A stretch of 64,000 nt of DNA from an uncultured Lachnoclostridium sp. (GTDB taxonomy: Bacteria > Bacillota > Clostridia > Lachnospirales > Lachnospiraceae). A model generated the notes under the pieces. It saw only the letters and a list, made by a program, of their open reading frames with translations, was not told the DNA's origin and did no database searches. The stretch covers positions 1 to 64,000 of the forward strand of contig CANBKJ010000006.1 of assembly GCA_947369165.1 (NCBI GenBank), in the 5' to 3' direction. The position numbers were made by a program, and so were the translations under genes. Position 1 is the stretch's first letter, and each line of letters starts with the position of its first letter. This document shows positions 17,237 through 27,683 of the stretch, in pieces.

Positions 17237-18145
17237 GTGAAAGAACTGAAAGACAAGATTAACCGGTTGAAGAAAGAAAAAAATGCGGTGATTCTGGCGC
17301 ATTACTATGTGAATGATGAGGTTCAGGATGTGGCGGATTACATAGGGGATTCTTTTTATCTGAGCCAGATCGCTAAGAAGGCGGAGGCAAACACCATTGT
17401 GTTCTGTGGCGTGTCTTTTATGGGGGAAAGTGCCAAGATACTGAGCCCCGAAAAGACTGTGCTTATGCCGGACGCAGCGGCGGATTGTCCCATGGCACAC
17501 ATGGTGCAGAAGGAAAAGATCCAGAGCATGAGGGAAGAATATGGAGATCTGGCGGTGGTGTGTTATATCAATTCAACGGCGGAACTCAAGGAGCTCTCGG
17601 ATGTCTGCGTGACCTCATCCAATGCGGTGAAGATCGTTAAGGCGCTTCCTAATAAAAATATTTTCTTTATCCCGGATGGGAATCTGGGACGGTTTGTGGC
17701 GAAACAGGTTCCGGAAAAAAATGTGATATTAAACGACGGGTATTGTCCAGTTCATGCGAAGATGACAGCGGCAGCGGTGAGAGAAGCCAGAGGGCAGCAT
17801 CCTCAGGCGGAAGTTCTTTCTCACCCGGAATGTATAGAAGAAGTGCTGGAACTGTCGGATTATATCGGAAGTACGTCTGGAATCATTGATTATGCAGGGC
17901 AGAGCAGCGGGGAAGAATTTATTGTGTGTACCGAGACCGGTGTCTTTTACGAACTGGTAAAGAACAATCCGGACAAATCTTTTTATCCGGTTATGGAACA
18001 TCAGGTGTGTGAAGATATGAAAATGATTACCCTTGAAAAGGTGGCAGATGTTCTGGAATATGGTAAAAATGAAGTGTTTGTGGATGTGGAATTGCGAAAG
18101 GGTGCCAATATACCTCTGACAAACATGCTGAAACTCGGCAAATGA
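17237..18145 (+). CDS. nadA: Quinolinate synthase A
   Basis: 'VILAHYYVNDEVQDVADYIGDSFYLS'; GTG start after GAGG preferred over the ORF-track ATG at 17171. Confidence 0.93.
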   Translation: MKELKDKINRLKKEKNAVILAHYYVNDEVQDVADYIGDSFYLSQIAKKAEANTIVFCGVSFMGESAKILSPEKTVLMPDAAADCPMAHMVQKEKIQSMREEYGDLAVVCYINSTAELKELSDVCVTSSNAVKIVKALPNKNIFFIPDGNLGRFVAKQVPEKNVILNDGYCPVHAKMTAAAVREARGQHPQAEVLSHPECIEEVLELSDYIGSTSGIIDYAGQSSGEEFIVCTETGVFYELVKNNPDKSFYPVMEHQVCEDMKMITLEKVADVLEYGKNEVFVDVELRKGANIPLTNMLKLGK

Positions 18146-18163
18146 TACGGCAAAGGCGGCAGT

Positions 18164-19465
18164 ATGAAGAAAAAAGCAGATATTTTAATTGTGGGAAGCG
18201 GAGCAGCGGGGCTGTTCTGCGCATTGAATTTGCCCAGGGATAAAAAGATCATTATGATCACCAAGGATGAGGTGGAGAACAGCGATTCTTATCTGGCTCA
18301 GGGGGGAATCTGCGTTCTTAAGTCAGAGGAGGATTATGACAACTATTATGAGGATACGATGCGGGCGGGACATCACGAGAACCGCAGGGAGTCTGTGGAT
18401 ATCATGATCCGTTCCTCGCGGAATATCATTGACGATCTGATCCTTTACGGCGTGGACTTTAAAAATGACCACGGTTCCCTTGTCTTTACCAGAGAAGGAG
18501 GGCACTCCACGCCGAGGATCCTGTTTCATGAGGACATTACTGGCAAAGAGATTACCAGTAAGCTTCTGGCAGCTGTCCAGAAACTTGATAATGTAAAAAT
18601 ATACGAACATACGGCGATGATCGATCTGGTGACAGAGAAAAACACCTGTTTTGGCGCGGTGGTAACCGATGAGTATGGAGAGCTTCTGACGATCCGGGCA
18701 GATTATTCCGTACTTGCCTGCGGTGGTCTCGGAGGACTGTATGAGCATTCTACCAATTTCCGTCATATGACAGGAGATGCATTGGCAATCGCCTTGAAAC
18801 ACGGAATAGAGCTGGAAAATATTGACTATATCCAGATCCATCCCACCACCCTCTATTCACAGAAGCCAGGAAGAAGATTTCTGATTTCAGAATCGGTGAG
18901 AGGGGAAGGGGCTGTACTTCTGAACAAAGACGGACAGCGGTTTGTGGACGAGCTGCTGCCACGGGACGTATTGACGGAGAAGGTATATGAACAGATGGAA
19001 CGGGATCAGATGCCTTATGTGCGGTTGAGTCTGGCGCCTATTTCCGAGGAGGAGATCAAAGGGCATTTTCCTAACATTTATAAACGCTGTCTGGAAGAGG
19101 GGTACGATGTGACCAAAGAACCAGTGCCTGTTGTGCCGGCACAGCACTATTTTATGGGAGGGATCTGGGTGGATTGTGACAGCAGGACATCCATGAACCA
19201 GCTCTATGCCATTGGAGAGACCAGCTGCAATGGTGTACATGGGGCGAACCGTCTCGCCAGCAATTCTCTGCTGGAAAGTCTGGTATTTGCCAAACGGGCG
19301 GCGAACCGGATCATGAAGAACTATACCCATATTTCCCATGACCCCTCAGTGGATATCAGTCCGTATGATGATCTGGAAGGTCTCTGGAAAGAGTATGGGA
19401 ACATGGTACTGGCAGAGATCGAGAGACAAAAAGGGAAAAGAAAGGAACAGAAAAGACATGAATGA
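18164..19465 (+). CDS. nadB: L-aspartate oxidase
   Basis: 'ILIVGSGAAGLFCALNL'; 'AIGETSCNGVHGANRLASNSLLESLVF'. Confidence 0.93.
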   Translation: MKKKADILIVGSGAAGLFCALNLPRDKKIIMITKDEVENSDSYLAQGGICVLKSEEDYDNYYEDTMRAGHHENRRESVDIMIRSSRNIIDDLILYGVDFKNDHGSLVFTREGGHSTPRILFHEDITGKEITSKLLAAVQKLDNVKIYEHTAMIDLVTEKNTCFGAVVTDEYGELLTIRADYSVLACGGLGGLYEHSTNFRHMTGDALAIALKHGIELENIDYIQIHPTTLYSQKPGRRFLISESVRGEGAVLLNKDGQRFVDELLPRDVLTEKVYEQMERDQMPYVRLSLAPISEEEIKGHFPNIYKRCLEEGYDVTKEPVPVVPAQHYFMGGIWVDCDSRTSMNQLYAIGETSCNGVHGANRLASNSLLESLVFAKRAANRIMKNYTHISHDPSVDISPYDDLEGLWKEYGNMVLAEIERQKGKRKEQKRHE

Positions 19466-20312
19466 GATAACAATGCAGTTAAATACGGATAAATTGATAC
19501 GGATGGCGCTTCAGGAGGACATTACCAGCGAGGATATCACTACCAATGCGGTGATGCCAGGGGCCCGGAAGGGAGAGGTACAGCTGATTTGCAAACAGGA
19601 TGGTATCGTTGCAGGATTAGGCATATTTTCCAGAGTGTTTGAACTGCTGGATGATGCCGTGGAGGTCGACTTGAAATGCCAGGACGGAGATATGGTGAAG
19701 GAAGGGCAGCTTATGGCTGTTCTGACGGGAGATATCCGGGTACTGCTTTCTGGTGAACGCGTGGCATTAAACTATCTCCAGCGGATGAGTGGCATCGCTA
19801 CCTATACCGCTTCTATTGCCAGGCTTTTAGAGGGTTCCAGGACAAAGCTTCTCGATACCCGCAAGACAACTCCCAACATGCGGGTGTTTGAAAAATATGC
19901 GGTGAAGGTGGGCGGCGGTTATAATCACCGCTACAATCTGTCCGATGGCGTGCTGTTGAAGGACAATCATATCGGCGCTGCCGGCGGAGTAAAGCAGGCG
20001 GTGCAGATGGCGAAGGAATACGCACCCTTTGTGCGCAAGATCGAGGTAGAGGTGGAAAACCTTGACATGGTCAGGGAGGCAGCCGATGCCGGAGCAGACA
20101 TCATTATGCTGGATAATATGTCACCGGAGGAGATGAAGGAGGCCGTTCGCATTATTGATGGAAGGGCAGAGACAGAGTGTTCCGGCAATGTTACCAAAGA
20201 AAATGTGGAGCGTCTGGTGGACATAGGAGTGGATTACATATCCAGCGGGGCATTGACTCATTCTGCTCCGATCCTGGATATCTCATTAAAAAATCTTCAT
20301 CCGGTGGAGTAG
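19458..20312 (+). CDS. nadC: Nicotinate-nucleotide diphosphorylase (carboxylating)
   Basis: 'LDTRKTTPNMRVFEKYAVKVGGGYNHRYNLSDGVLLKDNHI'; start trimmed to MNEITMQ. Confidence 0.94.
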   Translation: MNEITMQLNTDKLIRMALQEDITSEDITTNAVMPGARKGEVQLICKQDGIVAGLGIFSRVFELLDDAVEVDLKCQDGDMVKEGQLMAVLTGDIRVLLSGERVALNYLQRMSGIATYTASIARLLEGSRTKLLDTRKTTPNMRVFEKYAVKVGGGYNHRYNLSDGVLLKDNHIGAAGGVKQAVQMAKEYAPFVRKIEVEVENLDMVREAADAGADIIMLDNMSPEEMKEAVRIIDGRAETECSGNVTKENVERLVDIGVDYISSGALTHSAPILDISLKNLHPVE

Positions 20313-20386
20313 ATTTTCTAAAGAAGTCTGCTGAAAGATACGATAAGAAAGAAACGTCTAAGAACAGAGGAAAGGTATGGTAGAAG

Positions 20387-20908
20387 ATGAGCGGTAAGGA
20401 ACGTCGGGATTTGATCTTGCGTGAACTGCGTGAGACAAAGGTTCCTGTGTCGGGAACCAGGCTTGCCAGCGAATTTCATGTCAGCCGTCAGGTGATTGTT
20501 CAGGATATTGCGATACTTCGTGCTGCCCATATGAACATATTGTCCACGAACCGGGGATATATGCTTCAGAGCGATGTGGAGACAGGCGCCACACGAATTT
20601 TTAAGATGTGTAATACCGATGAGCAGACGGAAGATGAGCTGCGGACCATCGTGTATTACGGTGGCGTGGTAGAGAATGATTTTGTGAACCACAAGGTATA
20701 CGGAAGAGTTCAGGTGGATCTGAATATCCGTTCCAGCCGGGATGTGACGGAGTTTATAAAAGGAATCCGCAGCGGGAAATCCACGCCGCTGAAAAATATT
20801 ACCTCGGATTACCATTATCATACGGTATCGGCAGATTCGGAAGAGACGCTGGATCTCATTGAAGAGGCATTGAAGGAAAAAAATTATTTGATCATAAAGA
20901 AATCCTAG
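20387..20908 (+). CDS. niaR: NiaR-type NAD biosynthesis repressor (HTH_11 + 3H domain)
   Basis: 'GTRLASEFHVSRQVIVQDIAILRAAHMNILSTNRGYML' and 3H-domain region; position after nadABC. Confidence 0.85.
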   Translation: MSGKERRDLILRELRETKVPVSGTRLASEFHVSRQVIVQDIAILRAAHMNILSTNRGYMLQSDVETGATRIFKMCNTDEQTEDELRTIVYYGGVVENDFVNHKVYGRVQVDLNIRSSRDVTEFIKGIRSGKSTPLKNITSDYHYHTVSADSEETLDLIEEALKEKNYLIIKKS

Positions 20909-20930
20909 TTGCCGGGCCGGACTTAAACGT

Positions 20931-20960
20931 GATAAAGGACTGCCTATGCAGTCCTTTATC
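20931..20960. terminator. Perfect 13-bp stem-loop after niaR
   Basis: GATAAAGGACTGC-CTAT-GCAGTCCTTTATC; weak T-tract on + strand. Confidence 0.55.
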
Positions 20961-21312
20961 TGAAAGAGGAGTTTTATGAAAAAATATCAAAAATAAGAAA
21001 ATTGCCAAAAATTATAGGTTTGTATAAGTTGTTGTCTTGCTTAACTTATGAACTTAGTATAAATCAGAAATGTGAATAAACCATGTTCAAATTGACTAAA
21101 AAATGTGAACGTTCTGTAACAAAATTGTGGAGGATGCTGTTCCAAAGTTGATATCTGGATCACGCGATGGACCGCCATGGGGCTGGCCCGACGCTGCCGC
21201 AGAGCCAGGTTTAAGAAGAACTGCGTATACACAAACATATTGTATCCATGGGGAAAATATGATAAAATTAAGACATTAAAGTTGAGGTCAAAAGAAAGGA
21301 GGAACAAAGGTA

Positions 21313-22677
21313 GTGAGTGTGGAAACAAATTCAGTGCGCAGCGAATTGAAGAGCCGTAAGGAAAAGGTAGTAAAGCAGCTGACGATTCATAAGTATATGC
21401 ACATACAGTTTATCAAACTGGGGTTTATCGTCGGTATAGCTCTGGTACTTCTGGGTGCTTTTGCTGCTTTTGAGGGAATTAAACTGACACAGTATGAAGC
21501 AGAGCAGTATAACACCAGCCAGGGGCTCCAGATTACGCTGACCATTGCCGTGATCAGCGTGGTGGTGGTCGCGATTATCATTGTGATCGACAAAGTACTG
21601 AGCCGGGTTGTGAAGAAGATACTGCAGAGAATCGGTGAACCGGTACAGGTCATGGATGAGGTGATGAGTAATCTGGCAAAGGGAAAATTAGAGGACGATT
21701 TCTCCTATGATGTGGAGGACGAATTTAGCAATATGGTGTCCAATGCCGGAAGTGCCGTGAGAGAGCTGAAAAAATACATCGACAATATTACCGACACGCT
21801 GCATGAGATGGAAGAACGAAATATGGATGTAACTGTTGAACAGGAGTATATTGGGGATTTTGCTGAGATCCGTACCTCCATGCTCAGTATAATCGACAGT
21901 CTGAACGTAACCCTCTATGAGATGCGGGCTTCTTTTATGCAGGTAAGAGATGGCGCCGATTCTCTTGCTGAGACGGCACAGTCTATGGCAGATGGCGCAG
22001 AGCAGCAGTCCGTACATATTAAAGGAATGGTAGATCAGATCGAGGAAGTGGCGGATTCCGTACATAATAATACGATTGCGGCGCAGGATGTAGAGAAACT
22101 CTCCAAGGACTCCATGAAAAGAATGGCAGAGGGAGAGAAAAAAATGGATGAGCTGTCCCAGGCGATGGATCAGATCCGTATGGAATCCAATGAGATCGCC
22201 AGCATTATCGAGGTGATCACAGGGATTGCGGCGCAGACGAATCTCCTCGCTCTGAATGCCTCGATTGAAGCAGCCAGGGCTGGTGAACATGGAAAGGGCT
22301 TTGCTGTCGTAGCAAGCGAGATCGGTGGACTGGCCGGTTCCAGTGCCGAGGCTTCCCAGAACATTACGGAACTGATACAGAAAAGTATCGCCGCCGTAAA
22401 TAACGGGGTGACGATCACAGGGGAGACTGTGGAGATGCTGGAAGGTATCTCAAAGATTTCTTCTGAGATTTCCCAGAACATTTCCCGGATCACGGATACC
22501 AGCAGAAAGCAGGATGATTCCCTGAAAAATATGCTGGACAGCGCCAATGAGATCGCGGCGGTCATCGATCAGAACACAGCTGCTGCTGAGGAGAGTTCAG
22601 CGCTTTCTGAGGAGCTGTTAGGGTATACGGAAAATGTAATGGCACAGATCGAGAAATATAAAATCAAAGAAAATTGA
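21313..22677 (+). CDS. Methyl-accepting chemotaxis protein
   Basis: Two TM segments; signalling domain '[44 protein letters not shown]'. Confidence 0.93.
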   Translation: MSVETNSVRSELKSRKEKVVKQLTIHKYMHIQFIKLGFIVGIALVLLGAFAAFEGIKLTQYEAEQYNTSQGLQITLTIAVISVVVVAIIIVIDKVLSRVVKKILQRIGEPVQVMDEVMSNLAKGKLEDDFSYDVEDEFSNMVSNAGSAVRELKKYIDNITDTLHEMEERNMDVTVEQEYIGDFAEIRTSMLSIIDSLNVTLYEMRASFMQVRDGADSLAETAQSMADGAEQQSVHIKGMVDQIEEVADSVHNNTIAAQDVEKLSKDSMKRMAEGEKKMDELSQAMDQIRMESNEIASIIEVITGIAAQTNLLALNASIEAARAGEHGKGFAVVASEIGGLAGSSAEASQNITELIQKSIAAVNNGVTITGETVEMLEGISKISSEISQNISRITDTSRKQDDSLKNMLDSANEIAAVIDQNTAAAEESSALSEELLGYTENVMAQIEKYKIKEN

Positions 22678-22688
22678 TAAGTATGATG

Positions 22689-22755
22689 TTGACAAACAAT
22701 AAAATATGAGTATAATAAATAGTTAGCAAGTTAATCATTAACTTGCTAACTATTT
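22689..22755 (+). promoter_or_regulatory. Consensus promoter with overlapping 18-bp-arm palindromic operator upstream of MarR-ABC operon
   Basis: TTGACA-16-TATAAT, then AAATAGTTAGCAAGTTAA-TCA-TTAACTTGCTAACTATTT. Confidence 0.85.
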
Positions 22756-22816
22756 TCTTGTGCAGAAAAGGAGGTAGTCTCAGTTGGGAAAGATCAAACC
22801 CATAGGATGCTGGGAG

Positions 22817-23260
22817 ATGAGTGAGAAAGAATTTTTGAATACGGCCAATCCGATGATGATCATGATTTTTATCAATCAGATGCATCGAAAAAAGATGGAA
22901 CGTCTGCTGGAGGGCACGGGGCTGCACCGGGCGCAGCACAGACTGCTGATGACGTTGTCAGAGGGAAAGTTTGAATCCCAGGCAGAGCTGGCAGCTGTCC
23001 TGGAAGTATCCACGGCAACAGTGGCAGTATCTTTGAAAAAACTGGAGAGGGACGGATATATTCAAAAGACAACAAAAAAAGATGATTCTCGTGCTAAGTT
23101 TGTCAGTCTGACCGAAAAGGGAGAGGATGTAGTGGCGAGAAGCAGGGAAATATTTGCTTTTATGGATCAATGTGTGGTCCGGGGATTTTCGGAGGAAGAG
23201 CTGGTCACCCTGCGGAAATTTCTAAAGCAGATGTATGACAATGTAAAAGAAATTGAGTAA
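22817..23260 (+). CDS. MarR family transcriptional regulator
   Basis: wHTH 'QAELAAVLEVSTATVAVSLKKLERDGYIQKTTKKDDSRAKFVSLTEKG'; start could also be 22784. Confidence 0.88.
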   Translation: MSEKEFLNTANPMMIMIFINQMHRKKMERLLEGTGLHRAQHRLLMTLSEGKFESQAELAAVLEVSTATVAVSLKKLERDGYIQKTTKKDDSRAKFVSLTEKGEDVVARSREIFAFMDQCVVRGFSEEELVTLRKFLKQMYDNVKEIE

Positions 23261-23278
23261 AAGGGAGGTAGTAAGCAG

Positions 23279-25021
23279 ATGGGAATTTATAAAAAATACG
23301 TTATGCCATATCTATCCGCATTTATCCTGGGACCCATATTTATGATCGTAGAGGTGGTCGGTGAAGTTCTTATGCCGAAACTTATGTCTATGATCATCAA
23401 TGAGGGAATCCAGGGCGGCGCGGGAAATGGTTATGTGATCACAAAAGGAATTTTAATGGTGCTTCTGGCGCTGTGTATGATGCTCGGTGGAGTGCTCGGC
23501 GCATATTTTGCTGTCAAAGCCGCGGTCAATTTCGCCGCCAGCCTGAGAAAGGATGTATTTACAAAGGTGCAGCAGTTTTCCTTTGCCAATATTGAGAAAT
23601 TTTCCACTGGCTCACTTGTGACGAGACTGACCAATGATATCACAAATATGCAGAATGTGATTATGATGGCACTGCGCATGATGCTGCGTGCCCCCGGTAT
23701 GCTGATCGGAGGACTGATCATGGCGGTGTTGATGAATGCCAGACTGGCGATCATCCTTGGGGTCGTTATTCCATTACTTCTGGTGGCGCTGGTCATCGTG
23801 ATACGGATCGCATTTCCGAGATTTGATATCATGCAGTCGAGGATCGACAAACTGAATTCCAGAATTCAGGAAAATATAACCAATGTGCGGGTGGTCAAGT
23901 CCTTTGTGCGGGATGACTATGAAAAGGAAACCTTTAACGAAGCGAATGAGGAACTGATGGAGAAGAGCCTGAGCGCCATAAAGATCGTGATCTTTACCAT
24001 GCCCATCATGACCCTTGCCATGAATATTACGACGATGGCGGTTGTGTGGTTTGGCGGAAAGCAGATTATCGTGGGAGATATGCCTGTGGGAGATCTGACG
24101 GCGTTTACCACTTACATCATTCAGATCCTTATGTCCCTGATGATGGTGGCTATGATTATGATTCAGGGCTCCCGTGCCCTGGCATCTTCCAAACGTATCA
24201 AAGAGGTGCTCCAGGCAGAGATTGATTTGAACGATGACAACGCCAGCCAAAAAGATCTAGTGGTGGAAAAGGGCGCTATCGAATTCCGGGATGTGGGATT
24301 CCGGTATTATAAAAAACATAAGAGTAATGTACTGAAACATATTTCATTTCGCGCAGAACCGGGGGAGACCATCGGTATCATCGGTTCTACTGGTTCTGGA
24401 AAGAGTTCTCTGGTACAGCTGATTCCAAGGCTTTACGATGCCAACGAAGGGCAGGTGCTGGTGGACGGCGTTGATGTCAGGGATTATTCATTGAAACATC
24501 TGCGGGACGGTGTGGCGATGGTTCTCCAGAAAAATACATTATTTTCCGGCACGATCATGGATAACCTTCGATGGGGAGATGAGAGTGCAGAAGATGAGCA
24601 GGTGTTCGAGATGGCCCGGTGTGCCCAGGCAGACGGTTTTGTCAAATCTTTCACTGAGGGGTATGATACAGAGCTCGGCCAGGGCGGCGTCAACGTCTCC
24701 GGCGGTCAGAAACAGCGTCTGTGTATCGCCAGAGCTCTGCTGAAAAAGCCGAAGATCCTTATTCTCGATGACAGTACCAGTGCTGTGGATACGGCTACGG
24801 AAGCAGAGATTCGCAAAAGCTTTTCCACCTCCCTGAAGGATACGACGAAACTGATCATCGCCCAGAGGATTTCTTCGGTGGAGAGCGCCGACCGGATCCT
24901 TGTACTGGATGAGGGAGAGATCGTGGGTCAGGGAACCCATGAAGAGCTTTTAAAAGATTGTGAAGAATACCAGGAAATATATTATTCCCAGAGGGATAAA
25001 GAAAAGGAGGTATCAGCATGA
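23279..25021 (+). CDS. ABC exporter half-transporter (permease + ATPase)
   Basis: Walker A 'GSTGSGKSS', signature 'VSGGQKQRLCIARAL', Walker B 'ILILDDSTSAVD'. Confidence 0.93.
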   Translation: MGIYKKYVMPYLSAFILGPIFMIVEVVGEVLMPKLMSMIINEGIQGGAGNGYVITKGILMVLLALCMMLGGVLGAYFAVKAAVNFAASLRKDVFTKVQQFSFANIEKFSTGSLVTRLTNDITNMQNVIMMALRMMLRAPGMLIGGLIMAVLMNARLAIILGVVIPLLLVALVIVIRIAFPRFDIMQSRIDKLNSRIQENITNVRVVKSFVRDDYEKETFNEANEELMEKSLSAIKIVIFTMPIMTLAMNITTMAVVWFGGKQIIVGDMPVGDLTAFTTYIIQILMSLMMVAMIMIQGSRALASSKRIKEVLQAEIDLNDDNASQKDLVVEKGAIEFRDVGFRYYKKHKSNVLKHISFRAEPGETIGIIGSTGSGKSSLVQLIPRLYDANEGQVLVDGVDVRDYSLKHLRDGVAMVLQKNTLFSGTIMDNLRWGDESAEDEQVFEMARCAQADGFVKSFTEGYDTELGQGGVNVSGGQKQRLCIARALLKKPKILILDDSTSAVDTATEAEIRKSFSTSLKDTTKLIIAQRISSVESADRILVLDEGEIVGQGTHEELLKDCEEYQEIYYSQRDKEKEVSA

Positions 25022-26898
25022 GTGAGGCAAAAAAAAGGACTCAGGGTGGACCTCCGATGGGAGGACCGGGAAGAGGTCCAGGACATCATGGAAGAAGAAT
25101 GATGGGAGGCAAACCGGAAAACACAGGAGAAACCATTCGGCGTCTTCTCACCTATTTGGGAAAAGATAAGGTGTGGGTGATCGTGGCGGTGTGCTGTGCC
25201 ATATTAACCAGTGCAGCTACGCTGGCTGGCTCCTATCTGTTATCACCGATCATTGACGGGGTGGCGGAGACATGGAAGAAGACGAGGGTGCCGGGGGCAG
25301 ATGTAGAACGTATCGTCAGTGAGGGAACCAAAGCGCTTATGCTGGGTGTTCTCTTGATGCTCTGCGTGTATATGATCGGCGTGGCTACGACCTACCTGCA
25401 GCAACGGATCATGATCGGGGTGTCGCAGCGTGCCCTGAAAACGATCCGGAAAGAACTCTTTGATCATATCCAGACACTGCCGGTGAGATATTTTGACACC
25501 AATGCCACCGGTGATATCATGAGCCGGTTTACCAATGATGTGGACGTGATCGGAGAGATGCTGAACAACACGATCATTCAGCTTATATCCGGAGCGCTGA
25601 GTATCCTTGGTACCGTTACCATTATGCTTATCATGAATGTGTGGCTGGCACTGCTGACGATCCTCCTAGTTCCACTGATGATCAAATCGGGGGGATTTAT
25701 CGCAAAGAGAAGTTCCAAGTACTACCGTTCCCAGCAGTCCGCTCTGGGAAAATTGAACGGATATATCGAAGAGACTGTGACGGGCCAGAAGGTGGTAAAA
25801 GTGTTCTGCCATGAGGAAAAGGCGATCCAGGAATTTACAGATCTGAACGAGGACCTGAAAAAGAAGCAGATCAAAGCCCAGTTTTTTGGCGGGATCATGG
25901 GACCTGTCATGGGAAATATCAGTCAGGTCAGTTACGGCATCACTGCCTGCGTGGGCGGTCTGTTCTGTATCGCCGGCAGACTGTCGGTGGGAAATCTCAG
26001 TGTGTTTGTCAACTATTCCAGGCAGTTCAGCCGGCCCATCAATGAGATTTCCATGCAGGTCAATACGATCTTTTCGGCGCTCGCCGGCGCGGAGCGGGTA
26101 TTTAAGGTACTGGATGAAGCACCGGAGGAGGCAGACAAGGCAACAGCTGTGCCGATGGATCATATCCGGGGCGAGGTGGTTATGGAAAATGTTACCTTTG
26201 GCTACGATCCGGATAAGACCATCCTGAAGCACATCGACCTATATGCCCATGCCGGCCAGAAGGTGGCATTTGTAGGATCTACCGGCGCCGGAAAGACGAC
26301 GGTCACCAATCTGTTGAATCGTTTCTATGATATTCAGGAGGGAAAGATCACCATCGACGGCAGGGATATTAAAGACTATGAGAGAAAGAGCCTGCGAAGC
26401 CATATCGCCATGGTGCTCCAGGATACCCATCTTTTTACGGGAACGGTGCGGGAAAATATCCGTTATGGCCGCCCGGATGCCACAGATGAGGAGGTGGAGC
26501 AGGCAGCCAGGACCGCCAGCGCCCATTCTTTTATAATGCGTCTGGAGGACGGATACGATACAATGCTCGAAGGAGACGGAATCAATCTGAGCCAGGGGCA
26601 GAGGCAGCTTCTGAATATTGCCAGGGCAGCGGTATCCAAGGCGCCGGTTCTCGTGTTGGATGAAGCCACCAGCTCGGTGGATACCAGGACGGAGATGCAC
26701 ATCGACCACGGCATGGAGCGCCTGATGAAGGACCGCACTACCTTTGTGATTGCCCACCGGCTCTCTACTGTGCGGAATGCTGACTGCATCATGGTGCTGG
26801 AACAGGGCGAGATCATAGAACGGGGAACCCATAAACAGCTGCTGGATATGAAAGGCAGATATTATCAGCTCTACACAGGGGCGGTGGAGCTGGATTAG
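25018..26898 (+). CDS. ABC exporter half-transporter (permease + ATPase), heterodimer partner
   Basis: Walker A 'GSTGAGKTT', signature 'LSQGQRQLLNIARAA', Walker B 'VLVLDEATSSVD'; overlaps previous gene by 4 bp. Confidence 0.93.
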   Translation: MSEAKKRTQGGPPMGGPGRGPGHHGRRMMGGKPENTGETIRRLLTYLGKDKVWVIVAVCCAILTSAATLAGSYLLSPIIDGVAETWKKTRVPGADVERIVSEGTKALMLGVLLMLCVYMIGVATTYLQQRIMIGVSQRALKTIRKELFDHIQTLPVRYFDTNATGDIMSRFTNDVDVIGEMLNNTIIQLISGALSILGTVTIMLIMNVWLALLTILLVPLMIKSGGFIAKRSSKYYRSQQSALGKLNGYIEETVTGQKVVKVFCHEEKAIQEFTDLNEDLKKKQIKAQFFGGIMGPVMGNISQVSYGITACVGGLFCIAGRLSVGNLSVFVNYSRQFSRPINEISMQVNTIFSALAGAERVFKVLDEAPEEADKATAVPMDHIRGEVVMENVTFGYDPDKTILKHIDLYAHAGQKVAFVGSTGAGKTTVTNLLNRFYDIQEGKITIDGRDIKDYERKSLRSHIAMVLQDTHLFTGTVRENIRYGRPDATDEEVEQAARTASAHSFIMRLEDGYDTMLEGDGINLSQGQRQLLNIARAAVSKAPVLVLDEATSSVDTRTEMHIDHGMERLMKDRTTFVIAHRLSTVRNADCIMVLEQGEIIERGTHKQLLDMKGRYYQLYTGAVELD

Positions 26899-26955
26899 CA
26901 TATGAAGCCGGTTCGCGGCAGCGGGCCGGCCTTTATCTTGTGAAGGAGGAGACAA

Positions 26956-27660
26956 ATGGGATTTACCAGGGAGGATTTAAAAAAAGTAGATGAGAGTCTG
27001 CGGGAAATGGCAGATGAAAAATACCGGGAATTTCACAGCAGGCTGATTCCCGGGGTGGAGACGGTTCTTTACGGAGTGAGGGTTCCGGATCTGCGGAAAC
27101 TTGCCAGGCAGCTGACAAAAGAGGACTGGCGGGAATTCGTGGAACTGACGAAAGATTCCTCTGTCTATGAATTCAATATGCTCTGTGGTATGGTATGTGC
27201 CCTGGCGAAGTGTGATTTCGAGGAAAAGCTGGAATATGTGGAGAAGTTCATTCCTTCTATCAATAACTGGGCGGTGTGTGACATCGTCTGTGGGGATCTG
27301 AAAGACGTGAAAGACCACCAGGAGAGGATGTATGAGTTTATTATGCCTTATCTGGAATCACAGAAGGAATATGAGGTACGGTTTGCCGTTGTGATCCTCA
27401 TGCAGTATTTTGTGACAGATAAATATATTAACGATGTGTTAAAAATCTACGATGATATCCGGCACAAAGGGTATTATGTAAAAATGGCGGTGGCATGGGG
27501 AATTTCTATTTGTTATGTAAAATATCGGGATATTACATTGGAATATCTAGCCTCTTGCAATTTGGACGATTTTACGTATAATAAGAGTGTACAGAAAATG
27601 ATAGAATCATTTCGTGTCAGCAGGGAGGATAAAGAAATGCTCCGAAGTATGAAACGCTGA
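26956..27660 (+). CDS. DNA alkylation repair (AlkD-like) protein
   Basis: HEAT-like 'VLYGVRVPDLRKLARQL', 'NWAVCDIVCGDL'. Confidence 0.82.
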   Translation: MGFTREDLKKVDESLREMADEKYREFHSRLIPGVETVLYGVRVPDLRKLARQLTKEDWREFVELTKDSSVYEFNMLCGMVCALAKCDFEEKLEYVEKFIPSINNWAVCDIVCGDLKDVKDHQERMYEFIMPYLESQKEYEVRFAVVILMQYFVTDKYINDVLKIYDDIRHKGYYVKMAVAWGISICYVKYRDITLEYLASCNLDDFTYNKSVQKMIESFRVSREDKEMLRSMKR

Positions 27661-27683
27661 CAATAAAAAGCGGGAGGTAAAAG

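Noticed and set aside
22784-26898. MarR-ABC operon as a bacteriocin exporter
   Set aside because: No precursor peptide, peptidase domain or immunity gene nearby; generic heterodimeric exporter is the simpler reading.
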